The position numbers and the translations under genes were made by a program. Positions 35,635 to 46,675 of a DNA stretch of 64,000 bases are shown one piece after another (the stretch's first letter is position 1; every line of letters starts with the position of its first letter). The notes below the pieces were generated by a model. That model ran no database searches. It had not been told where the DNA came from and saw nothing but the letters and a program-made list of their open reading frames with translations. Origin of the DNA: Selaginella moellendorffii (taxonomy: Eukaryota; Streptophyta; Lycopodiopsida; Selaginellales; Selaginellaceae); the NCBI RefSeq assembly GCF_000143415.4, contig NW_003314275.1, positions 1,499,999 through 1,563,998 of the forward strand. The letters are read 5' to 3'.

Positions 35635-35826
35635 GTGGGAAACACAAAGGTCATAATCTGCATACCACAGCAAGCGGCCGCTTATTTGCGTGAAGTCGAA
35701 GAGCGGGCTAGGACGGGCGCAGTCACTGTTGGTCACAACCTCTATGGGATCCTCGCAGTGTCAGACCCGCTCAAACGAGAAGCCGCCATTCGCCCGTGCA
35801 CAGGAAAGCTCGTGTTAAATCTTTGA
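35635..35826 (+). pseudogene. Copper P1B-type ATPase exon fragment (copy 2)
   Basis: Partner of 26109-26300, with the same open frame ending in KLVLNL and an AACAG acceptor before it. The HNLYGILAVSDP-LKREAA block is kept. Confidence 0.6.
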
Positions 35827-36189
35827 GAAACTTTTACTCGTCAGTTGCTTGCGTCGCGCAAGTGTCTGGCTATAGCAAGAGAGGACACTGCTTTGGTTGG
35901 CAGTCGTCTGTCTACTTATGAGTGTTCCTATTCCCATTTTGTTTGAAGCCTTCCACAACGATGTTCTTCCTGGTGGCTAATTCACTTCCACATTATATAT
36001 CCTTGTACATATGTATATATAGCATCTATAGCCAAAATTGCCTCAGTCAGACTTAACACCGTCTTCTCTACTTCTTGTAGTCACTATACCGAAAATCACC
36101 TCTACCAGTTGGACTTAATACTGTTCTTTTCTACTCAGTTTTTTTCATGTTTGTAGTCACTGCATAGCACCCACGCATAAGCATGATAA

Positions 36190-38202
36190 TTACAATATCC
36201 GAGATAAATATTTACCTGCATAGTCCTCTGCAAGTATTTCCTCTGCATAGTCCATGTAGACTTCAGATTCGAAACAAAGTTCTCGCTTTTCATTGATGGA
36301 GAAAAGATTGCTACTGTTAATTCGCAACACCTGAAGAACAAACAAAAGTTATTTCTCACAATTCTATGTTTTTCCAGACCTTGGAAAGCGGCACAATCTT
36401 CTGTAGCTTTCTGACGTGCAACCTCCCACCGTTGCCTCGAAGTGCTTCCAGCAACTTGACCACCCACGGGCGATTTTCTTGATCGAGCAGTCCTGCGCGT
36501 GCGAAGCAATGGTACACTACTTCTTCCATGTATGCTGCTTTAACCTGCTCAAGGCATAAGTGACTAGAAGTTAATTCCGAGCCTGTCAAGCATACCTGCT
36601 CGATTGGTTTATGAAGAAGCATTCGTGCCCAGAGGTTGATGCTAAGGATCTTTGAGCCTGTCAAGCGTAATAGCTCGTGTACCTGAAACACAAGCTCAAA
36701 AAAAGGAGATAACTCTCAAGAACTTAGTTACCTCCGACTCTCGACTCTCCAGCTCCTTGTATTTCTTCATGATGTACTCCACTAGGATTTTCTTGCTAAC
36801 GCTCTCCACTCGTAACATTCTAGCTCGAGACAAGGCACTCGATATACGAGAGATGTACACTAGCTCACCTGCAATACAGACAATAAAGAAAAATCATTAA
36901 CTGCCACAATTTTGAGCCAAATTGCTATACCTCCGCTTCCCACAATCACAAACGACGCGAGCCTGTTGTCGGCGACGTATTTGGCAACTCCTAGGATCGA
37001 ACGAAGGGCCTCGGATTTATCGTCAAAAGCTGTGACACCATCCACTACCAGCATGATAGGTGTCTTGCCATGTAGACAACCATATACCCAAGCAACACCT
37101 GGGAGAATTCGAGTGAAAAAGTCGACTTTGGATAGGACATTGCTCCAAAGCAATCCAAAGGGTAGTTGTTGCAAGATTTTTTCACTTAGCCATTCTCTCG
37201 TGTCTCGGACGTTCACCCCTTCGTGCATATGCACATAAATGTAGCCACGTTGTTTCAAGCTGAGAGCCTTTTTTATTAACGTCGACTTTCCCGAGGCATG
37301 GCTATTAGAAAATAAACATAAGCGTTAAAATGTTAAAGAAATAAAACATTACAAACCTGCCATAAAGGAAGTAGAAGTACCCAGAATTCATTTCCAGCTC
37401 ATGTAAAATCTTTTGAGCGTATTCCTTACGATCAATCTCTTCTTTACCTCCACATGGACCCTTCAGATGGAGAGCACAAAAGGTGACCACTGCAACAACC
37501 AATGGTGTTACGCAGGCTGCAAGAATAAACGTTGCCAAAGTTTCCATAACTTTCTTGAGTTGTGACCAAAGCCAAGTCACGATGATGTGTGATGTAAACC
37601 ACACTTGAATCGATGAAACAAGCCACGCCAGAATTGATGACAGGATGGATGCAGGCCATGCTGGAAGCGATGAAAAGATGGCCATTGTGTATCCATTTCC
37701 AACTTTGGGTACATCTGGTATTATGAGGCACACACACAAACATGATACATTCTTTATTAAACAATGTAAAGGGATACCTCGGGTCAGTAGTGGGGACTGC
37801 AGATCTCGTCGCGTCCAGGTGGGAAACGAGCCTCGGGTCAGCGGTGGGGACTGCAGATCTCGTCGTGTCCAAGTGGGACTTCGTGTCCACGCTGCAATCA
37901 AATAGCATTAGCTTGAATGAAGAAAGGGAGAGCATTTAATACTTGGGTTAAATGCGCTGCGGCACTGTATCTCTTGTGGGTAATGGATAGACAAGCTTGC
38001 TCCGGTTTTGGCTGTTGTGAAACAAACACCGAGATAAGAGTGTGAGAGCTTAAAAAATACCTCTGCAGCTTTGTCCTTGTCGGATCGAGCTATTCCGAGC
38101 TGGAAAGCCAAAAATACAGCATCAGTCAATAGAAAGAGTAGCTATACCTCCATGGAAGCTGGGGCGCCGCAGACCCAAACCGAGATTAGCGCTCCCTTCC
38201 AT
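36190..38202 (-). CDS. Organelle-type membrane P-loop ATPase
   Basis: Nine exons with phase-consistent GT-AG introns (38202-38148, 38099-38061, 37891-37778, 37714-37357, 37301-36931, 36868-36732, 36682-36596, 36544-36380, 36330-36190) give 488 residues. The N-terminus is basic and Ser/Arg-rich (RPSFHGARNSSIRQG), like a transit peptide. Two hydrophobic segments follow (ILSSILAWLVSSIQVWF and ATFILAACVTPLVVAVVTF), then Walker A GSHASGKST split by an intron, Walker B IMLVVDGV, and a FVIVGSGG strand. The C-terminal half is helical. This is an AAA/STAND-like fold, but I do not recognise a named family. Exon 3 is a 54-nt direct duplication encoding PTWTRRDLQSP twice. The last intron may be retained: the stop lies just after a donor-like GGTAAA. 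Membrane anchoring and organelle location are inferred. Confidence 0.75.
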
Positions 38203-38267
38203 TGATAGAGAATGCAAGTAAACCCTAGGTATGAAAAAGGGGAAAATTGCTTAACAGGTTTTTGGGT

Positions 38268-39341
38268 TTATATCACTGGCAATTGCAAACGGGATGGGCT
38301 TCGGCACTGGACCACGAGGCCCGGGCCCAGCTTCCAGATTGTACTCCAGATTTGCAGTCCAAAGCTCGCGATCGACTCGCGCAAGACGAGAAGTAGCAAT
38401 CTTTCTCTAGAAACTAGGAGATTTGAATGAACCTGGGCCGTGAATCGGCGCTGGTTGGAATCTGTGATCGCGGCGATCTGCCAGGAGACGGAATCCGGGA
38501 AGAAACCGTGGATGATCCGCCAAAGATTGTCCTGGATGTCGAATTGAGCGAGGATTTGAGGCGTGGAGCTCACCCCCCAGATGCAACAGAAACCACTCCC
38601 ATCCTCGCGTAGCGCCGAGCACAGCAAGCTCAAAAATCCTCGCGTAGTGATCGCATCCACGCTCGCCACTGATCTTCTCGCCTTGGATAGTTTGGCATCT
38701 GCTAGATCGAAGAGGCAAACACCCCAGTTGGATCCCCACAGAGAAATCGGTCCCGCCAAGACGATCCCATAGCCACCACCGCTCTTCTTCCACATCGCGA
38801 GAGCCTCAATGATAGAAAACCCCTCATCGACCGACAAAATGCGCCGCGCGGTACCGCGGAGTGACGCGGGCGTCATGGGGTCGAATACCGCCAGCGCGGC
38901 GGGCTTTGTAGGCGACGCGCTGTAGACGCAGCTCACTAGCCCGTGTGCGCTGGTGGCAAGGCAGGGACCGATCCACCGCGACTGGCATTTCTTTCCAAGA
39001 AAGCCCGAGACAGAGCCCAGCGAGAACCACTGACGGCATGCCGCGCTGTACGCCACCAGCTGCTCTTTCCCACCGCTGGGCCTCTCGTGCCCACGTTTGT
39101 GCAGCAAGAGCCAGGCTGTTTCACGCGACGCCGACGTTCGCCGGATGGATGGCTCGATGGTAAGCTCCCGCCACGCACGGCATACCGCACTGCACCGCGC
39201 GACGTCGCGCAACGGTAGCCGCGAGAGGATGAGTACCGTCACGTCACTGGCGATACCGTGGCTGCATTGGGCGGCGGACTCTTCTTTCTTGATCTCCTTA
39301 CCAACCATCGCGACCGTTGAAAAAGGTCGAATATTCTCCAT
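38268..39341 (-). CDS. F-box protein
   Basis: An intronless frame of 357 residues. The F-box lies at about residues 30-70 (VTVLILSRLPLRDVARCSAV, then CRAWRELTIEP) and would bind SKP1 in an SCF ubiquitin ligase. The rest may form a substrate-binding domain but shows no clear Kelch or LRR repeats. The start ATG is 75 bp from the oppositely oriented ATG of the membrane protein gene at 39417, so the two probably share a promoter. The left unit keeps only a truncated copy. The substrate is unknown. Confidence 0.75.
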   Translation of the reverse strand: MENIRPFSTVAMVGKEIKKEESAAQCSHGIASDVTVLILSRLPLRDVARCSAVCRAWRELTIEPSIRRTSASRETAWLLLHKRGHERPSGGKEQLVAYSAACRQWFSLGSVSGFLGKKCQSRWIGPCLATSAHGLVSCVYSASPTKPAALAVFDPMTPASLRGTARRILSVDEGFSIIEALAMWKKSGGGYGIVLAGPISLWGSNWGVCLFDLADAKLSKARRSVASVDAITTRGFLSLLCSALREDGSGFCCIWGVSSTPQILAQFDIQDNLWRIIHGFFPDSVSWQIAAITDSNQRRFTAQVHSNLLVSRERLLLLVLRESIASFGLQIWSTIWKLGPGLVVQCRSPSRLQLPVI

Positions 39342-39416
39342 CTTTTTTGGTTCTTTGCAAGCTTTTACACCAATTTCATAACCATAATAAGGTGGGGTTC
39401 AGGGTTTAGGGTCACT
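39342..39416. promoter_or_regulatory. Short bidirectional promoter with telo-box-like motif
   Basis: Only 75 bp separate the divergent start codons. AGGGTTTAGGG at about 39400-39410 resembles the plant telo box (AAACCCTA) and is kept before all four membrane-protein gene copies. It may partly be transcribed leader. Confidence 0.45.
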
Positions 39417-39997
39417 ATGTCAGCTCTCACCAGACAAATTGTGGTGTGCGGACCAAGTCTTGTAGCATCAAGTTCTGTACACAGTGCTACAAGACTCAAT
39501 GTTTCTAGGAAGAACATTGGAGCGAAGCTTGTTGCAAGGTAAGACTAGGTCTTATTAAAGATTTGATCTCAGATTGGTTCTTTTTTCCAAGAAACAACCG
39601 ACGAGCTTTTTGTGGGAGAGCTCAAGCTAAAGCTAATGACAGAGATGATAAAAAGACCAGAGAAGTGAAGATGAGCTTTATGAAGATGAGTTTGGTGGAC
39701 GACACAATTACACTTGTCCGTGTCCTTGCGGTACTATGTTTTGTGGCCTGTTATGAGGGCGGGTATCGCCTTTTGGTTTTCACTCTGGGCATGACCTTGT
39801 TTTGCGGTGGTGGCGCAATTGTCTTGAGTTTGGGTTTTGCGTTGGCGGTGGTGGCTGTGGAGTTCTTAATAGTGATGCCTTGCAGATTGGTATGGCTACT
39901 ACTGCAGCATGTCAACATATCTGCCGTGAAACATGTGTTAGTGCAGCAAATCAAGGTGTCTGCTGCGGAAATTGCATTGATTTTGACCAAGCGATAA
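39417..39997 (+). CDS. Small predicted plastid membrane protein, copy 4
   Basis: Two exons (39417-39538 and 39592-39997) with a 53-bp intron give 175 residues. It is nearly identical to the copy at 28298-28878, with the same Ser/Ala/Arg-rich leader, a Lys/Asp-rich linker (KANDRDDKKTREVKMS) and two hydrophobic stretches. No family recognised; four tandem copies in this window, of which two look intact. The leader and VxA-like site suggest plastid import, as inference. Confidence 0.65.
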
Positions 39998-40101
39998 AAC
40001 GAATTTGTTGACTTTCTTATTAATAGAATCCAAATTTCAAACTCCAAACACCTCTCTCAAAGAATATTCGCGCATTTTATTTACACCGTTTTCCATTTTT
40101 T

Positions 40102-43050
40102 TTACATCTTGGGAGCTATCCTAGAAAAGACACTTTTCACGGGTTCATTATCTTTTTCCACCGTGGTGGTGTCAACATGGTGGCGGTGGTGGTGGTGGCG
40201 ATGGTGGCTTTCATGGCTTCTACTGCGCTCTTGCTCCTCCTGCTTCACCCTTAGAAACACCGACACTCTCCTCGACGAAGGCGATGGCTCCTCCTCTCCT
40301 CTCCTGCGCTTTGATTCCTCGCGAGACAAGGATGATTTGTAAGTACTTCTCGATCTGTAACTCTCGCCTCGATCTCGATCTTGCTCTCGCTTTCGATCTC
40401 GATCCGACGATGGCTTGTGTCTTTCGCCTGCGCTGCTGTGACCTTCATGGTGGCTCGACCTTCTATCCCTGCTGGTATCTCTGCGCTCCGAATCTCTTTC
40501 CCTGTAATCGTAGTCCTCGCTCCGGCGCTTCCTCGAGGAACTGTCGTCCCCGTTTTGATCCCTGCTGTGAACGTTTTTAGCCAGTGAAGCCAAACTCTGA
40601 ATGCTAAGCTTACCTCTTTTGATGCTCGTGCTTTCTCCACGCTTCCGCCTTCTTGGCCTCGAATTCCTCGCAACTCATCGGAGGATACTTCCCGTATGGC
40701 GGATACTCAGCAAAGTCTCTGCAAACAATTTAAAGTGAGTGTGAGAAGCAAAAGAACCAAGCCAAGACGATCTACACAAGTACCTTTGAGGAAAAGGTGG
40801 CGGAACCATTCCCGCGTAAGCATATGGATCCGGCAGCAAAGGAGGTCCATTAAACGGGACGTCGAATGGAACTCCATAGCCACCATTGTAAGGCCCTCCG
40901 TAAGGCATCATAAAACCATCTCCGATTGGATGAGGGGCCCAGAAAGGAGCTCCATAAGGTCCAATTCCGTCAGGCATCCACGGCATTTGCTGGCCTGAAT
41001 AGTTTAGTTTACCAAGTCAGTAAGAAAAAACCGGAGCATCGAAATCGAGGAAAAAGTACCTAGAGGAGTCTGCTTTGGCGGGCGCACTCGCTTCGGCTTG
41101 TTCTTCTTCGCTTGCTGACCCGGATTTCCTTCTTCGTTGGTATTTCCATCCGGAGGAGCGTCTTTCAAGCTGGCCGACTCCACCTCTGCCTCGTCACCTT
41201 GCGCACTAGCTTCCGGAGCCGGAGTTTTATGAGGGGCATCCTTCACCTCCGTCGTAACAGCCTTTTCCAAGGTCTGCGATTGATCTTTCACTGAGGCCGA
41301 TAGAACAGGAGAGGCTGCTTTTGCTAGAGGCAACACTGACTCCATATCTGTGAACAATGTATTAGATTTAAATCTTCTCGACTCAAAACACACAACTTAC
41401 CAGGAAGAATAACCTTGCTGCCATGATTCTCGGTGCTGCTCGTGGCCGCGTTTGATTCCAGAAGCCTCTCGATCGCATCACGTAATGTCTTGTTTGGAAG
41501 GAGGTCGTCGGCAAGCACATGTGTCGCTCCACAGACGCATTTGCCTTTGGAAATGATCTCATTTCGGATGCCTACAAAACCAGGACGTTAAAAAACACTG
41601 GCACTGAATTCTTCGCAATTGAAGCTTACATCTGTCACAGTAGCTCTTGAAGCAGCATTTACTCGTCAACACGGCGTCCTTAAGAACGTCCTTGCACAAG
41701 GGGCAGCGGAGTTCCGGAGGAACCTCGTTGACAACTTTATTTGACGTTAGTGAAACCACTTCTTTCTCAAAAAGCTCTCTGCAAAAGGTGCAAAAACATG
41801 TGATATACATGTCAGGAAAGTGAAGTGCGCATGTACGTCACGTACTCGTTTGGCCGCAAAACAGCGATCTCTCCATTCGGCATCGCATAAGAGCCATCGG
41901 GGTTCGCTACAAGCATAGTTCTGGGAATGCCAGTAGGAAGCTTGACCCTCTTAATGTTGTACGAGGGATCCTTGTTTGTAGGACAATGCTGGATGTAATG
42001 GCCTGTAACCACGAGAAATAACCGGTAAAGAAAAAACCCTCTGCAAGAGAATGAGCTTTACCTGGTTCATTGCAGCGATGACAAACATAACCATCCGGAG
42101 GAGTTTTTCTCATGAAGCCCGTGCCTAGAAAAGCAGAAGGCGCGTAAAAAAAAAAGCAACAAAAAGAAAAAAATCGTCCAAACCTCTTCCCATTCCTCGT
42201 CCGCCGCCACCACGACCTCTGCCTCCCACAAAAGCTTGCTGTGTTTGCCTGCCACGCACGAGAGTTAAAATACAAAACAAGCCTTCAACGTCAAGACACA
42301 CCACGATACCTTTGCCACTCGGAGGCCGACGCGTCGCAAAACGCCTTGATCTTTGCCTCTTCCTCGGCTTTAGCCGCGGCATCAGCCACAGGAACAGTAG
42401 CTTGCGGAACTTGTTGGGCCTTCGAGGTTTGCGGGTCCTCGTATAAGTCGACACCAAAATCATCGCTCCAATCGGACTGGACAAAAGGCAAAGGATTCTC
42501 ATGAGAAAAAAAGATTGACAAAAACGAAAGACTCGAAACTTACAGTGGTCGTCTTGACAGGATTTTCCACCTTGCTCAAGAGTTCCTCCACAACTTTGGG
42601 CCTGCCAAATACTCCAGAGTCATAAAAGCGGTGAAAAAAAAATGCTTACTCTGGCTTGGGCTCCGTGATGACGGGAACTCGAACTCGAAAAGTCCCTGGA
42701 ACGCGACGAACCAGCACCGACGTGTTCTTGGGCACGAGAAATCCTTCGTCGGCATACTCTGCGAGCACACACATTTTTCCAAAAACCCACAAACACGTAA
42801 GCCCGAGATGAAACCCAGATCAGGCGAAGCTCGAAAAGATAGAAGAAACGAAATCGAAAAAAAGAGTAGAAAAGTTTATCAAACCTTCGTTAGTTTGCGA
42901 ATTGGAAATCAAGAGATCAAAATCTGGAGGCCTTTCGAGCCTCATCTTGTCAACAATCCTCTCCTTGAGCTGGAGAATGGATAGAAAGGGGCCCTCAACA
43001 GGAACAGCGCTGTAGTCTTTGGCACTCTTAAACTTGTAATAAACAGCCAT
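40102..43050 (-). CDS. DWNN/zinc-knuckle/RING E3 ubiquitin ligase (RBBP6/PQT3-like)
   Basis: About 13 exons encode roughly 740 residues. The start MAVYYKFKSAKDYSAVPVEG is a DWNN ubiquitin-like domain. Next come a Gly/Arg linker (GGRGRGGGGRGMGR), a CCHC knuckle split by an intron (CHRCNEPG, then HYIQHC), a conserved KLPTGIPRTML block, and a RING/U-box-like domain (LRCPLCKDVLKDAVLTSKCC, then SYCDRC). A Pro/Gly-rich stretch and an Arg/Ser/His-rich tail ending APKM follow. In yeast (Mpe1) and animals this family acts in mRNA 3' processing; Arabidopsis PQT3 is an E3 ligase in oxidative-stress response. The nucleus is the expected location. Fragments of the 3' half are scattered through the duplication to the left. 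Start chosen at the canonical DWNN Met. Confidence 0.9.
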
Positions 43051-43490
43051 AGCCTTTTTTTTTTTCTTTTTTTTTCTTAGAGAATGGAACGAAAAAGAAT
43101 GAAACACAGCAGAGATCCTGGAGCGATCTAAGGCAACAAAAGAATCTCCTAGAACCCTAGAACAAAACAATCAGATGGAGATGGAGCGGCGAGCGCCTAG
43201 CGCGAATTGGTCCTCCGGATCTTCGCGGAGAGAAAAGAGGGAGCCCTGGCGCCGACGAGCCGCTGCGCGTCCTTCACTCTTCCCCTTTGGCGAATGGCCC
43301 CAAACCCTAACAAGGGGTGTAATTCAAGCGCGTTTAAAGGGGCAGGGAATATTCGACCCTCCTGATCCAGCCGCCGGTTTGATCCACCGGCTGACAAGAC
43401 ACGAAAATGCCACGTGTAGGGAAAGTTAGAATGGAGGTTTGGAGCTAAAGTTTGAGATTGATTGATTACCTGATCGAGAAATCGATGGAT

Positions 43491-45448
43491 TTACAATAGC
43501 TTATCAAAATGAAAGAGATGGCCACGAACTTGGTAAGTGTAAGTTGTATAGAGCAGCGCTGCAGCAGTCACGGAACCAAACGATACAAGGACTAGGTATC
43601 CAAACTCCTGGAATGAAAGAAACATCATAGAAATAGTTGGAGAAGAAACTAGAGAAAAAAAAATTTATTGGATTACCTGAGGAGACGCGACGATCATACC
43701 CATGACAAAGGAGAGCATTTCTAGAAACGATTGCAAGGAGTTTTGAACGCCACCGACAACTCCACGCTCGCTCTCCGGAACGCTAGACTGAATTCAAGGA
43801 AGGAAGGACATTAGAACACGAAGCAATAAAAAAAAAAACGAGAAGAATAGCTTACCTGCATAAGCTGAGTGACTGCCAGATCAAACGACCACAATCCGAA
43901 ACGAGAGGCGATGATGCCGACGATGAGCAGCGCCGAAGAAAGTGCCGGCGTGTTGATGAAGATCGAAGCCACGCAAATCAAAAGGCAAGACCACTGAGAC
44001 AATGAAAAGAAGCGCTCAAAGTTAGACCCAAAATCGAGAACTAGACTTTAGAAATAGTTTTGTTACCTGCATCCAGATCGACCAAAGCCCAGTTCGAACG
44101 GTTTGGAGATTCGCATGCATTACAGGATAGCAGCAAGTAGCAGCGACTCCCACACACGCTGAGACGCCTCGAGCAAGGCCGATCACATACGCCGGTACTT
44201 TCTTCCATTGCAAAGCTGCGGTCATCAGCGAACCAAAGCTGGAAAAACAAGAAGAAACAAAAAATTAAAGCCACAGAAAAATGGAAAAAGAGAATCGAGG
44301 AGCTTGCCTTAAGACTGTGAAGTAAATAAGAGCTAGAGCCACACCAGCAAGCACAGGCTCTTGCTTGAAATATATCCACCATCCCTGTACCAGAGAAAAC
44401 TTTTCCTCTGTGCTTTGCTCTACCCGGTGATCGCTAGGTTTTTCGCCGGCTGTTAGATTCTCGGTGTCCTCTTGGTTGACAGCGGAAACGCTCTCAATGA
44501 GCTCTGGGATGGCTGAAATAGCCGAGACGAGAAGCCAGTACTCCACTCCCAGTGAAAGCAAGTTCCAGGCGGCAATGAGGACGATGCAAGCTAGAAGCGA
44601 GACGCTGCTCATGAGGATTCCAACGAAAACTGGAGCCAGAAGCTTGCAAGCCAAGTCGATGCGTCTCATTGTCGTGTTCATCTCCACGAGTAAGTCGGGT
44701 CTTCTACGTGAAATGCTCACGACCCTGTCACAAAATCGTGAAAGTTCACCCCACTGCTTGCTTAAACAATGTCAACTTACATACCAGTCTCGTTCCAAGA
44801 GGATGTTGCAACCGAGCCCAGCGAGAGAGCCAACAGCACCGAAGATATCGATCACACCAACAGTAGCAAAGAACACCGGCAGGGCTTTGATGGGCCGCAA
44901 AAGAAGGAGGATCATCAGCAAGGATGCAACAAGAACAGAGCCATTGCGTAGTCCAACCGAGACTTGTATCACCTGCATCGAGTGGAAGTCAGATGTGAAG
45001 CTTTGATCATCTCTGGCAATCACAAAACTTGAAGAAAAAAAAGACCAAGGATCACTTACTGTCAAGGGAAACGTTTTATCGATCCATTCTCCAACGTAGA
45101 CACCCAACACAGCGATGCTAAGAGCTTCCCCGAGACCATACACCGCCGTGAGCACCAAAGACTTGGGCCAAATGCTTATCATAAAGAGCGACACATAGAA
45201 ATCCCACATCCTGGGCGAACACAGGAATCAAATCTTAAACCTCTGATCGATCTTGAGCGAAGAACTCACCCGGCCCCCCATCGCGCAAGAAAATGCGCCG
45301 CATAGATGAAGTGGAGCGTCCGCTTGAATCCGAGTCCATCGCTCGCGGAGAAATCGTCCACATTTCGCGATCGCTCTTCTTCCTGAATCCCGCCATCGGC
45401 GACACTGCTGGAATCTGTGAGAAGGCGCAATGTGAGAGAAGGATCCAT
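43491..45448 (-). CDS. Ferroportin / IREG-type metal exporter (SLC40)
   Basis: Eight exons give 490 residues. Family signatures in order: LHFIYAAHFLARWG, MWDFYVSLFMISIWPKSL, YGLGEALSIAVLGVYVGEWID, MRRIDLACKLLAPVFVGILM, EYWLLVSAISAIPELIESVS, GVVGGVQNSLQSFLEMLSFV and the C-terminal LFHFDKLL. Length and about ten to twelve hydrophobic segments fit ferroportins, which export iron and in plants also other metals from the cell or into the vacuole. Which IREG subtype cannot be told. One intron uses a GC donor (exon 44308-44724 followed by GCAAGC); the others are GT-AG. The first ATG (MDPSLTLRLL) starts the frame. Confidence 0.9.
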
Positions 45449-45744
45449 CGATTGGAGAAGCACAAACCCTAGAAGCTAGAGAAGAGAAGGCCTTCTGGAT
45501 GCTACCTTTACCTGGTTGAAACCTCTCGTATGGCTGGATTACACAAAATGAAATGGTTAGGTGATTAAAAAATAAAACCATGTAAGTCAAACTCACTTTA
45601 ATAGACTTCTTTAAAGTTTATTTTCGAGCCAATGAAAGAGAGAGAAAAGATGGCGAATCTCATTGTAATTCTTTAAGGCTTTTATACCTTTACTAAGATT
45701 GTTTAAAGTAAACATTATGTGTTTAGTATTAATAATTATTATTA

Positions 45745-45820
45745 ATACTAAGAAGAGTCAACGGTCGGAACAGTTGGCTTCTAAAGACTTGGTCCGGGTT
45801 CGACTCCCGGATAATGCATT
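45745..45820 (+). tRNA. tRNA-like sequence, probably degenerate
   Basis: A perfect T arm (CCGGG-TTCGACT-CCCGG) with a B-box match (GGTTCGACTCC) is followed by ATAATGCA and a T6 tract typical of Pol III stops. The upstream TTGGCTTCTAAA resembles an Arg(TCT) anticodon arm, but stem pairing is poor and no good acceptor 5' strand is visible. More likely a relic or tRNA-derived repeat than a working tRNA. Confidence 0.35.
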
Positions 45821-45822
45821 TT

Positions 45823-46248
45823 TTAAGACCCCATGGCCGCCTTCTCCAGGTTGCGAATCCCATACGCCAGGAACTCCTCTTGCGCTTGTTTGCTCTTGGA
45901 GCTACTGGAGCTCATCGTGAAGCTCCACTCGATCAAGCAACACCCCTCGCCCAGCGCCGTGAGCTTCACCGTCGCGGTGTAATCCTCGAGACCCATGTTG
46001 CCATCGACGATCTTGTAAGCCAGGGAGTGGCTCCAGTTATCGAGATAGATGAGCTCTTCCTTGACCGAGATCGACAAACCTCGAGCATCCGGATAGGACC
46101 GACAAAACCTCACGTTCCTCTCGATCTCGTAGCACTCTTGGATGCTTGGAACCCACCGGTGCAGCGAGAAGAAATCCGAGGCCACGCTCCAGGCCGCCGA
46201 CAGAGGCGCCTTGATCGTCGCCGAAACTCTTCCTCGCACCATCTTCAT
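45823..46248 (-). CDS. SRPBCC (Bet v 1 / polyketide-cyclase-like) protein
   Basis: A single-exon frame of 141 residues from MKMVRGRVSATIKAPLSAAW. It has the SRPBCC pattern of a first strand, the helix-turn region VASDFFSLHRWVPSI, and a C-terminal helix (QAQEEFLAYGIRNLEKAAM). This resembles the plant lachrymatory-factor-synthase/polyketide-cyclase-2 branch, small hydrophobic-ligand binders. The upstream in-frame stretch starts only at a GTG and is made of a 9-base tandem repeat, so the ATG is preferred. TATAAAA lies about 130 bp upstream at 46375-46381. Ligand unknown. Confidence 0.7.
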   Translation of the reverse strand: MKMVRGRVSATIKAPLSAAWSVASDFFSLHRWVPSIQECYEIERNVRFCRSYPDARGLSISVKEELIYLDNWSHSLAYKIVDGNMGLEDYTATVKLTALGEGCCLIEWSFTMSSSSSKSKQAQEEFLAYGIRNLEKAAMGS

Positions 46249-46374
46249 CTTGATCACCCGGGTCACGCGAAAGATCACAGAGATCACAGAGATCACAGAG
46301 AACTACAAAGACAATCGACCGATTCGTGAGAGACGAGCGAGTTCGATGACCGCAAAGGAAGAGTGTTTGGCTCG

Positions 46375-46381
46375 TTTTATA
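46375..46381 (-). promoter_or_regulatory. TATA box of the SRPBCC gene
   Basis: TATAAAA on the minus strand. A start about 30 bp downstream would leave a leader of about 100 bases containing three AGATCACAG-type repeats (46272-46299). Confidence 0.5.
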
Positions 46382-46503
46382 CTCGACGAGTGGCTGCTCA
46401 TAGAAGCTGACTTTTGCAAACCAAAATGGCGGCCGCTCGCTCGCGTCAGAGCTGCTTTTTTCAACCATAGAGCTACGTTTTTCGATTGAAATCTTCCACA
46501 GGT

Positions 46504-46675
46504 AAGCTTTGGTACGACACACTTCGTACAGTTATAGAACCTTGTCCGACTCGTAGCTCTACACGTCTCTCTCTGCAAAAACCATATAAAAAACGCCAAT
46601 GCAAGCTTTTGTACGATCGTACAGCTAAAGAACCTTGTCCGACTCGTAGCTCTACGCGTCTCTCCCCAAAACCCA
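46504..46675. repeat. Imperfect tandem duplication, about 100-bp unit
   Basis: The block with CCTTGTCCGACTCGTAGCTC occurs at 46540-46559 and again about 92 bp on. Each is preceded by AAGCTTT/AAGCTTTT and GTACGA. Lies upstream of the MADS gene; no gene inside. Confidence 0.6.

Larger units (their letters stand above)
30284..40575. repeat. Segmental duplication, right unit
   Basis: Partner of 21242-29505. It keeps the intact ATPase and F-box genes and continues into the full ligase gene, so this unit is probably nearer the ancestral arrangement. Confidence 0.85.

Noticed and set aside
46249-46296. Longer start for the SRPBCC protein
   Set aside because: It would need a GTG start and encodes only a 9-base tandem repeat.
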